Assembly (NCBI GenBank): GCA_965198905.1
Contig: OZ240678.1
Location: 2,666,001 to 2,730,000 of the forward strand
Source: CAHJWH01 sp965198905
GTDB taxonomy: Bacteria > Pseudomonadota > Alphaproteobacteria > Caulobacterales > Caulobacteraceae
Length of the DNA stretch: 64,000 nucleotides
Reading direction: 5' to 3'
The translations under genes were made by a program, and so were the position numbers. The notes under the pieces were generated by a model. That model saw only the letters and a program-made list of their open reading frames with translations. It did no database searches and was not told where the DNA came from. Below, one piece after another: positions 53,216 to 61,349 of this stretch (position 1 is the first letter of the stretch; each line of letters begins with the position of its first letter).

Positions 53216-54166
53216 CTAACCGCCATACCGTTTCGCCACCCGCATCGCCTGCGCGATCTCGCCCACCAGCATGTCCACCAACCTGTCATGCGGGTCGTAG
53301 CCCAACACCGTCATCGGATCGGCCACGAAGTTGGACAGCGCATTCAGGTCATAGAAGCGCGCCGCGCCGTCGCGCCCATCGACCATGTACTCCACCCCGC
53401 CCACGTCCAGGTGCGAGGCCTGGGCCGCCGCCTCCACCTGGCTTACGATTTCGGGCGGAGGATCGAAGGCGCTGATGGTGATCGACGGCCCGCCCGCCTC
53501 CCGCCGGTCCGCCTGACAGACATCGGCGGGGCAGAGGTCGAAGGTCGAGCCCGCGCCGTCGAGGGCGATGGCGTACAGGAAGCGGCCGCCCAGCGTCTCG
53601 CAGCGGATCACCCGCCCGCCCTCGGCCGGCACATATTCCTGCACCAGGGTCACGCCGTTCAGGCCTGCAGGCGTGCCCTGCTCGGCGGCGAAGGCGTCAA
53701 GCTCTTCCAGCGTATCGTAGCGCGCCATGCCGGCGCCGGACCCGCCGATGTCGCCCTTCACCATCACCGGAAAGCGCAGCTCGGCCGCCACTTTCGCGAC
53801 GTCGGCGAAGCGATGCACCACCCGGGTCGCCGGCGTCTCCATGCCCAGGGCGCGAAACAGCGACAGCTGGCGCGCCTTGGAGGTGTCGATGGCCAGCGCC
53901 GCCGCGCCGTTGATCACCCTGGCCCCGCGATGGGCGAAGTGCGCCATCAGCGCCTGTGTGTAAAAGATCGGATGCTCGGCCTGGCGCAGAAACGAGCTCA
54001 TCGCCAGCCGGTTGAACACCACCGGCGCGGCCGGGCTCTGTTCGCCCGGATCGAAGGTGTGGTCTTGCAGGTTCAGCGCCGCGTAGTCGACCCCCTGCCG
54101 GTCGAGCGCCGCGAACAGGGGCAGGAACCACGACGGGTGCTCGTAATAGATGGCGAGGTCGGTCAT
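53216..54166 (-). CDS. ATP-grasp ligase, RimK-like
   Basis: A 316-residue protein. The N-terminal part (LAIYYEHPSWFLPLFAALDRQGVDYAALNLQDH) is a pre-ATP-grasp domain. The ATP-grasp core has AIDTSKARQLSLFRALGMETPAT, FPVMVKGDIGGSGAGMARY with the ATP-binding Lys and Gly-rich loop, VTLVQEYVPAEGGRVIRCETLG, and VGGVEYMVDGRDGAARFYDLNALSNFVADP with the magnesium-binding acidic residues and Asn. This order fits RimK-type carboxylate-amine ligases that add an amino acid to a peptide or small molecule. It lies one base after the DsbA gene and 23 bases before the LLM gene, so all three are likely one operon. Confidence 0.85.
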   Translation of the reverse strand: MTDLAIYYEHPSWFLPLFAALDRQGVDYAALNLQDHTFDPGEQSPAAPVVFNRLAMSSFLRQAEHPIFYTQALMAHFAHRGARVINGAAALAIDTSKARQLSLFRALGMETPATRVVHRFADVAKVAAELRFPVMVKGDIGGSGAGMARYDTLEELDAFAAEQGTPAGLNGVTLVQEYVPAEGGRVIRCETLGGRFLYAIALDGAGSTFDLCPADVCQADRREAGGPSITISAFDPPPEIVSQVEAAAQASHLDVGGVEYMVDGRDGAARFYDLNALSNFVADPMTVLGYDPHDRLVDMLVGEIAQAMRVAKRYGG

Positions 54167-54167
54167 C

Positions 54168-54851
54168 TCAGCGATGCGCGCCGTGCGGCGGCGCGGCGAG
54201 CAGCGGCTTCAGCGCGGCGTCGAACAGCGCCACGTCCGGCTCCCTGCCGTGCTCGTCGAGCTTCTTGCCATCGATGAAGAAGTCCGGCGTGCCGTCGACC
54301 TTGGCCACGTTCTCGGCGTACTTCACCCGGGCGTTCAGCGCGTCGATGGAGGCCTTGTCGCTGATGCAGGCTTCCAGCTGCTGGGGGTTCAGCCCGTTCT
54401 CCTTGGCGATGCGCACGAACACGGCCCGAGGATCGCTGCTGGCGAAGATCTCTGGCTGGGCGCGATAGGTCTCCTCGACCACGTTGAAATAGCGGGCCTG
54501 ACCCGCACAGCGGGCGAGCAGAAAGCCCGCGGCCGCCACCTGCACCATGCCCTCGTCCCCGACCAGCATCTCGCGCAGCTCGAAGCGCACCTTGCCGGTG
54601 TCGATGTACTTGGTCTTCAACGTCGGGAAGACGTCGGCGTCGAAGCGGGCGCAGTGCGGGCAGGCTACCGAGGCGTATTCGGTGATGGTCACCTTCGCGT
54701 TCGGCGAGCCCATGACATAGGCCGGCGCGGTGAACTTCGGCGGCAGGGGCGAGGCCGGCGACGGCGCCGGTGCGGCCGAAGCCGTCCCTGCGGCGCAGAG
54801 CGCGGCGGCCATGGCGATGCCCAGGGCGGAAAGGCGGGTGGCGGCGCGCAT
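54168..54851 (-). CDS. DsbA-family thiol oxidoreductase, periplasmic
   Basis: A 227-residue protein with a cleavable signal peptide (RLSALGIAMAAALCAAGTASAAPA, residues 5-28), a Pro-rich spacer, then the thioredoxin fold with ITEYASVACPHCARFD (CPHC, as in classical DsbA), FLLARCAGQARYFNVVEETY, and the cis-Pro loop GTPDFFIDGKKL. ATG 54851 is chosen because AAGGAGA lies just upstream and the signal peptide starts there. It is the first gene of the run ending with the LLM monooxygenase. Its sequence closely parallels the lipoprotein-type DsbA at 51384, so the two are paralogues. Confidence 0.87.
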   Translation of the reverse strand: MRAATRLSALGIAMAAALCAAGTASAAPAPSPASPLPPKFTAPAYVMGSPNAKVTITEYASVACPHCARFDADVFPTLKTKYIDTGKVRFELREMLVGDEGMVQVAAAGFLLARCAGQARYFNVVEETYRAQPEIFASSDPRAVFVRIAKENGLNPQQLEACISDKASIDALNARVKYAENVAKVDGTPDFFIDGKKLDEHGREPDVALFDAALKPLLAAPPHGAHR

Positions 54852-55026
54852 GAAGTCTCCTTGAGCCGAGCGCATCGTCTAAGCGCGCCCGGGGACGGCG
54901 GTAAAGGGCCGCTCCGCCGCGTCAATCCTGGCAACCTTGTACAAAAGGCCCGTGCGGACTAGATTTAGCGCCCGAGACGCAGGTCGAACCTCGTCCCTGC
55001 CCCTCTCCGCCCTGAGCGCGTCCTTC

Positions 55027-56745
55027 ATGTCCCGTCCCGATCTTCCGTCCCCGCTCGCCCGGGCCCTCGACGCGCGCGGTTATGCCGAGCTGACCCCCGT
55101 CCAAGCCGCGGTGATCGAGCCGCAGGCGGCGGGGCGCGACCTGCTGGTCTCCGCACGCACGGGCTCGGGCAAGACGGTGGCCTACGGACTGGCCCTGGCC
55201 GGAGAGCTGCTGGATGCGGACGAGCGCATGGCGTCCCCCGCTGCGCCGCTGGCGCTGGTGATCGCGCCGACGCGCGAACTGGCCCAGCAGGTGCAGCGCG
55301 AGCTGGAATGGCTCTATGCCGAGGCCGGGGCGCGGGTGGTCTCCTGCGTCGGCGGCATGGACCCGCGACGTGAGCAGCGCGCCTTGGCGGCCGGCTGCCA
55401 CATCGTGGTCGGCACGCCGGGGCGGTTGCGCGACCACCTGGAGCGCGGCCAGCTCCGCACTGACGGATTAAAGGCGGTGGTGCTGGACGAGGCCGACGAG
55501 ATGCTCGACCTTGGCTTCCGCGAGGAGCTGGAGGCGATCCTGGACTCCGCGCCCGCCGAGCGGCGCACCCTGCTGTTCTCCGCCACCCTGCCCAAGCCCA
55601 TCGTGGCCCTGGCCCAGCGCTACCAGAGGCGGGACGCCCTGCGCATCACCGCTAGCGCCGGCGAAACCGCCCACGCCGACATCGACTACCGCGCGGTCGC
55701 GGTGGCCCCCAGCGACGCCGAGCACGCGGTGGTCAACCTGCTGCGCTATTACGAGGCCGGCGCGGCGCTGGTGTTCTGCACCACCCGCGAGGCGGTGCGA
55801 CGCCTGCACGCCAACCTGGTGGAGCGTGGCTTCTCGGTGGTGGCGCTTTCCGGCGAGCTGACCCAGAGCGAGCGCACCCACGCGCTACAGGCCCTGCGCG
55901 ACCGGCGCGCCAGCGTGTGCGTGGCCACCGACGTCGCGGCCCGCGGCATCGACATCCCCGACCTCGACCTCGTGATTCACGCCGAGCTGCCCAACGATGC
56001 GGAGGTGCTGCAGCACCGATCCGGCCGGACGGGCAGGGCGGGCCGCAAGGGCGTGTCGGTGCTGCTGGTGCCCTATCCGAAGCGCCGGCGCGCCGACGCG
56101 CTGCTGCGCCTCGCCCACGTCCAGGCCAGCTGGGTCCCGGCCCCCACCGCCGAGGAGGTGCGCGAGCGCGACCAGGCCCGGCTGGTCGAGCAGCTCCGCC
56201 CCGCGGGTGAAGCGGCGGAGGAGGATGTGGCCGTCGCGCGCGAGCTGCTGGAGGGGGGCGACCCGCTCGAGGTCGTCGCCTCGCTGGTTCGCGCGCGGCG
56301 CGCTAGCCTGCCGGCGCCGGAGGACCTGGCCGAAGCACAGCCCGACGCCCCGCCGCGCTCTCAGGCCAGGGCCGGTTTCGAGGGCTCCGCCTGGTTCCGG
56401 ATCGACATCGGACGCAACAAGAACGCCGACCCCCGCTGGCTGCTGCCGCTGATTTGCCGGCGCGGCCACGTCACCAAGTCCGAGATCGGCGCGATCCGGG
56501 TGTTCGACCGCGAGAGCCGCTTCGAGATCGCCGCCGCAGCCGCCGCGCGCTTCGCGGCGGCGATACAGGAGGGGCCGGACGACGTCCGCATCGCCAAGCT
56601 CGACGAGCCGGACCTGCCGCCCTCCCGCGACCGCAAGCGCCCTCCCGCCCGCAGCGACAACGCCGGGCCGCCCACCCGCCGCCCCGCCGGCAAACCTCAG
56701 ACCTCCCAGCGCCAGATGGGAAAATTCAAGGGTCCGCGGAAGTAG
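55027..56745 (+). CDS. DEAD-box RNA helicase with DbpA-type RNA-binding domain
   Basis: A 572-residue helicase. Motifs in order: Q-motif TPVQAAVIEP, I ARTGSGKT near residues 43-50, Ia PTRELAQQ, GTPGRLRD, II VLDEADEM, III FSATLP, IV VFCTTREAVRRL, V ATDVAARGIDIPD, VI HRSGRTGRAGRKG. The C-terminal WFRIDIGRNKNADPRWLLPLICRRGHVTKSEIGAIRVFDRESRFEIA near residues 458-503 is the DbpA/CsdA RNA-binding fold, linked to 50S subunit assembly in DbpA. The end is basic and Pro/Arg-rich. ATG 55027 is chosen at the start of conserved text; earlier open frame has no family match. Confidence 0.92.
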   Translation: MSRPDLPSPLARALDARGYAELTPVQAAVIEPQAAGRDLLVSARTGSGKTVAYGLALAGELLDADERMASPAAPLALVIAPTRELAQQVQRELEWLYAEAGARVVSCVGGMDPRREQRALAAGCHIVVGTPGRLRDHLERGQLRTDGLKAVVLDEADEMLDLGFREELEAILDSAPAERRTLLFSATLPKPIVALAQRYQRRDALRITASAGETAHADIDYRAVAVAPSDAEHAVVNLLRYYEAGAALVFCTTREAVRRLHANLVERGFSVVALSGELTQSERTHALQALRDRRASVCVATDVAARGIDIPDLDLVIHAELPNDAEVLQHRSGRTGRAGRKGVSVLLVPYPKRRRADALLRLAHVQASWVPAPTAEEVRERDQARLVEQLRPAGEAAEEDVAVARELLEGGDPLEVVASLVRARRASLPAPEDLAEAQPDAPPRSQARAGFEGSAWFRIDIGRNKNADPRWLLPLICRRGHVTKSEIGAIRVFDRESRFEIAAAAAARFAAAIQEGPDDVRIAKLDEPDLPPSRDRKRPPARSDNAGPPTRRPAGKPQTSQRQMGKFKGPRK

Positions 56746-56751
56746 GTTCTG

Positions 56752-56868
56752 TGTGCTTCGAGACGGGCCGCTTCCGCGTCTTTCCTCAGCATGACGACGG
56801 CCTGAGTGTTTCAACCTGGTCCGTAATCCTGAGGCGCGAGCCTGGGGCTCGCGTCTCGAAGGACGCAG
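56752..56868. repeat. Degenerate family B-like inverted repeat
   Basis: GTGCTTCGAGACGGGCCGCT and TCGCGTCTCGAAGGACGCAG face each other, with TCCTCAGCATGACG and GTAATCCTGAGG as inner edges. It is a diverged copy between converging genes. Confidence 0.55.
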
Positions 56869-56892
56869 GCCCGAGCCGCTCCGCCGAGTTGA

Positions 56893-57657
56893 TCACGGCC
56901 GCTTTTGCAGGGTGATCTGGAACAGTTTCGGCCAGTTCTTGCCGGTGATGAAAAGGCGGTCGCGGGCGGCGTCGTATGCGATGCCGTTCAACACGTCGGT
57001 ATGGCCGGGGATCACGTCGGCGCGGGGCAGCAGGCCCGCCAAGTCGATCCAGCCCACTACGTGGCCGCTCGCCGGATCGATGCGCGCGATCAGGTTGGTC
57101 TGCCAGATGTCGGCGAAAATCTCGCCCTTGACCCACTCCAGCTCGTTGAGATTGCCCACCGGACGGCCCTCGTCGGTGACGTGGATGCGCCGCTCTTCGT
57201 GCAGGGTCGCGGGATCGAGTACGCGCAGGTCGGGTGTCCCGTCGCTCATGTAGATGTGGCGCGCGTCCTCGGTCAGGGCCCAGCCCTCGCCCCGGTACTG
57301 GAACGTGCCCTTCACGTTCAGGCTGGCAGGATCGTAGATGTAGCCGAAGTGCTGCTGCCAGGTGAGCTGGTAGAGCCGGTCGCGCCAGCGCACGATCCCT
57401 TCGCCGAAGTCGGCGGCCGGCAGGTCGTGCTGCTCGAGCACCCGTCCGGTGTCCAGCACTTCCTTGCGCACGAAGGAGTGGCCGGGCAGGCCCGTGCTCT
57501 CCCACAGCAGGCCGTCCTCGTAGAACAGCCCCTCGGTGAAGGCGTTGACGTCGTGAGGGAAGATGCGCACCACCTTGTAGTCGTAGACCGGGGTGGCGGC
57601 CTGGGCGGCGAACGGCGCTGCGGCCAAGAGGAGGAGCAACAGCGATCTCAGTGACAT
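56893..57657 (-). CDS. glutaminyl-peptide cyclotransferase
   Basis: A 254-residue exported beta-propeller enzyme that turns N-terminal Gln of peptides into pyroglutamate. A signal peptide covers residues 1-20 (MSLRSLLLLLLAAAPFAAQA). The family text FPHDVNAFTEGLFYEDGLLWESTGLPGHS lies near residues 32-60, with LTWQQHFGYIYDP and NLNELEWVKGEIFADIWQTNLIARIDP later. ATG 57657 is used because the signal peptide begins there; the frame further upstream runs into a family A repeat. Of the plant-type propeller family, not the zinc-dependent animal type. Confidence 0.9.
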   Translation of the reverse strand: MSLRSLLLLLLAAAPFAAQAATPVYDYKVVRIFPHDVNAFTEGLFYEDGLLWESTGLPGHSFVRKEVLDTGRVLEQHDLPAADFGEGIVRWRDRLYQLTWQQHFGYIYDPASLNVKGTFQYRGEGWALTEDARHIYMSDGTPDLRVLDPATLHEERRIHVTDEGRPVGNLNELEWVKGEIFADIWQTNLIARIDPASGHVVGWIDLAGLLPRADVIPGHTDVLNGIAYDAARDRLFITGKNWPKLFQITLQKRP

Positions 57658-57675
57658 GGCGGCCTCAGTCTCATG

Positions 57676-57802
57676 TCCTCCTCCGCAAAGGGGGGAGGGG
57701 ACCCTGCGAAGCATGGTGGAGGGGCTGCCCGTACGCCGCGGCGCTCTACGAGCCCCCTCCGTCGGCTGCGCCGCCACCTCCCCCGCTTTGCGGGAGAGGA
57801 GA
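57676..57802. repeat. Family A palindromic intergenic repeat, copy 5
   Basis: CCTCCTCCGCAAAGGGGGGA and CACCTCCCCCGCTTTGCGGG face each other between glnA and the cyclotransferase gene, reaching within 4 bases of the glnA stop. It may end the glnA message. Confidence 0.75.
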
Positions 57803-57805
57803 CGC

Positions 57806-59212
57806 TCAGCAGGCGTAGTACATATCGAACTCGACCGGGTGGGGATGGAGTTGCAGGCGCATGACTTCCTCCATCTTCAGCTCGATATAGGCGTCGATGA
57901 AGTCGTCATCCATCACGCCGCCCTTCTTCAGGAAGGCGCGGTCCTTATCCAGGTTCTCCAAGGCTTCGCGCAGCGATCCGCAGACTTCGGGGATGTCCTT
58001 CTGCTCGCGGGCGGGAAGGTCATAGAGATTCTTGTCCATGGACGCGCCCGGGTCGATCTTGTTCTCGATCCCGTCCAGCCCCGCCATCAGCAGCGCCACG
58101 AAGGTCAGATACGGGTTGCCCATGGGATCGGGGAAGCGGACCTCGATGCGCTTGGCCTTGGGCGACGATACGTAGGGGATGCGGATCGAGGCGGAACGGT
58201 TGCGAGCGGAATAGGCCAGCTTGACCGGCGCCTCATAACCCGGCACCAGCCGCTTGTAGCTGTTGGTGGTGGAGTTGGCGAAGGCGTTGATCGCCTTAGC
58301 GTGCTTGATGATCCCGCCGATGTAGTACAGGCACATATCCGAGAGGCCCGAGTACTTGTCGCCGGCGAACAGCGGCTTGCCGTCCTTCCAAATCGACTGG
58401 TGGCAGTGCATGCCCGATCCGTTATCGCCGAAATAGGGCTTGGCCATGAAGGTGGCCGTCTTGCCATAGGCGGCGGCGACGTTGTGGATCACATACTTGT
58501 AGAGCTGCATCCGGTCGGCCATGGTCAGCAGGTCGCTGAACTTCAGCCCCAGTTCGTGCTGGGCGGGCGCCACCTCGTGGTGATGTTTTTCGGGCTCCAT
58601 GCCCAGCTCGCTCATAACGCTCAGCATCTCGCCGCGCAGGTCCTGGGCGCTGTCGGTGGGGTTGACCGGAAAATAGCCGCCCTTGGGGCCGGGGCGGTGG
58701 CCCATATTGCCCTCTTCGTACTCTCTGTCGGTATTGGCCGGTAGTTCGATGGAGTCGAAGCTGTAGCCGGTCTTGTTGTACTTGGTGGACCACTTCACGT
58801 CGTCGAAGATGAAGAACTCCGCCTCAGGCCCAAAGAAGACTTTGTCGCCAATGTTGGCGGACTGGACGTAGGTCATCGCCTTCTTGGCGATCGAGCGGGG
58901 ATCGCGGTTGTAAGGCTCCATGGAGTCCGGGTTCAGCACGTCGCAGAACAGAAACAGCGTGGTCTGCTGGTAGAACGGGTCGACATAGGCCGTGGACAGG
59001 TCCGGCCGCAGCAGCATGTCGCTCTCATTGATCGCCTTCCATCCGGCGATGGAGGAGCCGTCGAACATGGTGCCTTCGGTCAGGAACTCGTCGTCCACCA
59101 GATCGAGGTCGAAGGTGACGTGTTGCATCTTGCCCCGGATATCGGTGAAGCGGACGTCGACGTATTTGACCTCTTTTTCCTTGATCAGGGCGTGGACTTC
59201 TTCGGGCGTCAT
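57806..59212 (-). CDS. glnA: glutamine synthetase, type I
   Basis: A 468-residue GSI-beta that makes glutamine from glutamate and ammonia. The N-terminal VKYVDVRFTDIRGKMQHVTF, the GTMFDGSSIAGWKAI loop, the catalytic FGPEAEFFIFDDV, and the ATP region NGSGMHCHQSIWKDG are all present. MDKNLYDLPAREQKDIPEV near residue 395 contains the Tyr that GlnE adenylylates, so activity control by GlnE is expected. It lies 57 bases after amtB, and is probably expressed with glnK-amtB under NtrC control. Confidence 0.98.
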   Translation of the reverse strand: MTPEEVHALIKEKEVKYVDVRFTDIRGKMQHVTFDLDLVDDEFLTEGTMFDGSSIAGWKAINESDMLLRPDLSTAYVDPFYQQTTLFLFCDVLNPDSMEPYNRDPRSIAKKAMTYVQSANIGDKVFFGPEAEFFIFDDVKWSTKYNKTGYSFDSIELPANTDREYEEGNMGHRPGPKGGYFPVNPTDSAQDLRGEMLSVMSELGMEPEKHHHEVAPAQHELGLKFSDLLTMADRMQLYKYVIHNVAAAYGKTATFMAKPYFGDNGSGMHCHQSIWKDGKPLFAGDKYSGLSDMCLYYIGGIIKHAKAINAFANSTTNSYKRLVPGYEAPVKLAYSARNRSASIRIPYVSSPKAKRIEVRFPDPMGNPYLTFVALLMAGLDGIENKIDPGASMDKNLYDLPAREQKDIPEVCGSLREALENLDKDRAFLKKGGVMDDDFIDAYIELKMEEVMRLQLHPHPVEFDMYYAC

Positions 59213-59269
59213 GCAGGAGCTCCGGGGAGGAAGGTGCGGGCGCAGAGGGGCGGCCGGGTCGGATCGCGG

Positions 59270-60730
59270 CTAGTCGTGCATCGCCTCGCCGTGGAGCGCA
59301 AGGTCGAGACCCATCACTTCGTCCTCTTCGCTGACGCGAAGGCCGGTGGTGAAGCGGCAGACCATCAGGATCAGCCAGGTGACCCCGCCCGACCAGACGA
59401 TAGTGCCGACGCAGCCGTAGAGTTGGATCAGGGGAGAGTGGACGCGGCCCAGCGGGTTGATGGCCGCGTCGGCGAAAACTCCGGTCAGGATGGCGCCTAC
59501 GAAGCCGCCCACGCCGTGCACCCCGAAGGCGTCCAGGCTGTCGTCGTACTTCAGCGCAGTCTTCAGGAACACCGCGGAACAGTAGCAGACCGCACCCGCG
59601 ATCAGCCCGATCCACAGCGCCCCCGACGGCGCCACGAAGCCCGAGGCGGGCGTCACCGCCACCAGCCCCGCCACCGCGCCGGACGCCAGGCCCAGCAGGG
59701 TCGGTTTCTTGCGGTGCCACCACTCCACCGCCATCCAGGCGATGGTGGCGGCGGCGGTGGCGATCTGGGTGTTGGCCATGGCCACCCCCGCCAGCGCGTT
59801 GGCGCCGAGCGCGGAGCCCGCATTGAAGCCGAACCAGCCGACCCACAGCAGGCTCGCCCCGACCATGGTCAGGACCAGGTTGTTCGGCGCCATGTTGTCG
59901 TGGCCGAGCCCGCGCCGCTTGCCGAGCACCAGCGCGCAGACCAGTCCAGCCACGCCCGCGTTGATGTGCACCACCGTGCCGCCGGCGAAGTCGAGCACGC
60001 CGAGGCCGCCCAGGAACCCACCGCCCCAGACCCAGTGCGCGATCGGCGCATAGACGAAGATCGACCACAGCACGGTGAACAGCAGCAGGGCCGAGAACTT
60101 GAACCGCTCCGCAAACGCCCCGCAGATCAACGCCGGGGTGATGATGGCGAAGGTCATCTGATACATCATGTAGACGTATTCGGGGATGGTCAGGGCGGCG
60201 CCGGCGATCTGGTAAGGCCGGTCCATCTTGACCGAGCGCAGCATCAGATCGCCGAGACCCCCCCAGACCTTGTTGGCGCCGGCGTTCGCGTCGGTCCCGA
60301 ACGCGATGGAATAGCTGCAGACGAACCAGACCAGGGTCACCACCGCGGTGATGGCGAAGGACTGGGCGACGGTGGCGATGACGTTCTTCTTGCGCACCAT
60401 GCCGCCGTAGAACAGCGCCAGGCCCGGGATGGTCATCATCAGCACCAGCGCCGTGGAGGTGAGCATCCAGGCGGTGTCGCCGGTGTCGGTCTTGAACGGC
60501 GTGACGGTCGTGGCGGCGGGGATGGTCGTCCCGGTGGGCGGCGCGGCGGCGGGCGCGGCCGCCGGCCCTGTCGCGTCGGTCGCCGGTGTGGGGGTGGACG
60601 CTGCGGCCGGCGAGCTGACAGCCTGGGCGCGAACGGCGAGGGGGGCGAGCGAGAGCCCCAGCGTCATCGCCAGGGCGAGGCCCACGGCGCCGCGCCGCCG
60701 GGTCGACGCATTGCTTTGTAGTGCTGTCAT
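59270..60730 (-). CDS. amtB: ammonium transporter
   Basis: A 486-residue transporter. It has an N-terminal signal peptide (LALAMTLGLSLAPLAVRAQA) followed by a 40-residue Ala/Pro/Thr spacer, then 11 membrane helices. Family landmarks are DTAWMLTSTALVLMMTIPGLALFYGG, FAGGTVVHINAGVAGLVCAL with the first pore His, and LDAFGVHGVGGFVGAILTG with the second pore His. GlnK would block the pore from the cytoplasmic side. It starts 16 bases after glnK, the usual glnK-amtB pair. Confidence 0.97.
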   Translation of the reverse strand: MTALQSNASTRRRGAVGLALAMTLGLSLAPLAVRAQAVSSPAAASTPTPATDATGPAAAPAAAPPTGTTIPAATTVTPFKTDTGDTAWMLTSTALVLMMTIPGLALFYGGMVRKKNVIATVAQSFAITAVVTLVWFVCSYSIAFGTDANAGANKVWGGLGDLMLRSVKMDRPYQIAGAALTIPEYVYMMYQMTFAIITPALICGAFAERFKFSALLLFTVLWSIFVYAPIAHWVWGGGFLGGLGVLDFAGGTVVHINAGVAGLVCALVLGKRRGLGHDNMAPNNLVLTMVGASLLWVGWFGFNAGSALGANALAGVAMANTQIATAAATIAWMAVEWWHRKKPTLLGLASGAVAGLVAVTPASGFVAPSGALWIGLIAGAVCYCSAVFLKTALKYDDSLDAFGVHGVGGFVGAILTGVFADAAINPLGRVHSPLIQLYGCVGTIVWSGGVTWLILMVCRFTTGLRVSEEDEVMGLDLALHGEAMHD

Positions 60731-60746
60731 GTCCGAGCGATCGCGA

Positions 60747-61085
60747 TCAGAGCGCCGAGGCGCCGGTTTCGCCCGTGCGGATGCGCAGGGCGTGCTCGAC
60801 GTCGATCACGAAGACCTTGCCGTCGCCGATCTTGCCGGTCCGGGCGGCGGCGGAGATCACCTCGACGGTCCGCTCCACCAAGTCGTCGGCCACCACCACC
60901 TCCACCTTCACCTTGGGCAGGAAGTTGATGGCGTATTCGGCGCCGCGATAGATCTCGGTCTGACCCTTCTGGCGGCCATAGCCCTTCACTTCGGTGATGG
61001 TCAGTCCGTCCACGCCGGCGGCGGTCAGACTCTCACGCACGTCGTCGACCTTGAACGGCTTGATCACCGCCACGATGAGTTTCAT
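60747..61085 (-). CDS. glnK: PII nitrogen regulatory protein
   Basis: A 112-residue PII protein. It starts MKLIVAVIKPFKVDDVRESL; the T-loop KGQTEIYRGAEYAINFLPK contains Tyr51, the uridylylation site, and the B-loop is TGKIGDGKVFV with TGE in the C-loop. It senses ATP/ADP and 2-oxoglutarate, blocks AmtB, and modulates NtrB and GlnE. It is named glnK, not glnB, because it is paired with amtB; by sequence the two are hard to separate. It is divergent from ntrB. Confidence 0.95.
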   Translation of the reverse strand: MKLIVAVIKPFKVDDVRESLTAAGVDGLTITEVKGYGRQKGQTEIYRGAEYAINFLPKVKVEVVVADDLVERTVEVISAAARTGKIGDGKVFVIDVEHALRIRTGETGASAL

Positions 61086-61349
61086 GGTGCTGCATACCCC
61101 TGGACACCGCGGGCGCCCGGCGTCTGGGAGCGCGACCTGAGGGCCGAGCCTACCGAATGCTCGAAGCCTCTCCCGCCCCACAGACAACCCGCCCAGGTAG
61201 ATTTGCGCAAATCGCCCAAAAAATAGGCTTCAACATTCTTTTTTGCCTATTAAGTCGGCGTCTAACGCGGAAGCTTCTGCTGCCTTGGTGAGCAGGGCTG
61301 CGGCATAGCGGGCGAGCCGCTTTTTTGTGCGAACCGAGGGAGGATGCCT
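61086..61349. promoter_or_regulatory. Divergent control region of glnK and ntrB
   Basis: This region holds the perfect 14-base palindrome GATTTGCGCAAATC (61200-61213), and the dyad AATAGGC/GCCTATT (61222-61251) around an A/T-rich centre. No -24/-12 sigma-54 promoter (TGGCAC-N5-TTGC) is seen on either strand. On the plus strand GCGGC/GCCGC (61300-61320) followed by TTTTTT just before ntrB looks like a weak attenuator. The dyads are candidate operators for NtrC or another regulator. Confidence 0.5.

Noticed and set aside
54937..55026. An upstream extension of the DEAD-box helicase
   Set aside because: The extra 30 codons match no helicase start. ATG 55027 begins conserved sequence.
59120..60721. 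A long plus-strand open frame opposite amtB
   Set aside because: amtB is certain by its membrane helices and pore His motifs; the opposite frame gives Arg/Asp/Gln-rich noise.
61086..61349. A sigma-54 promoter between glnK and ntrB
   Set aside because: TGGGCGATTTGC looks like a start, but the GG and GC elements are 9 bases apart where 12 are needed, and NtrC lacks GAFTGA.
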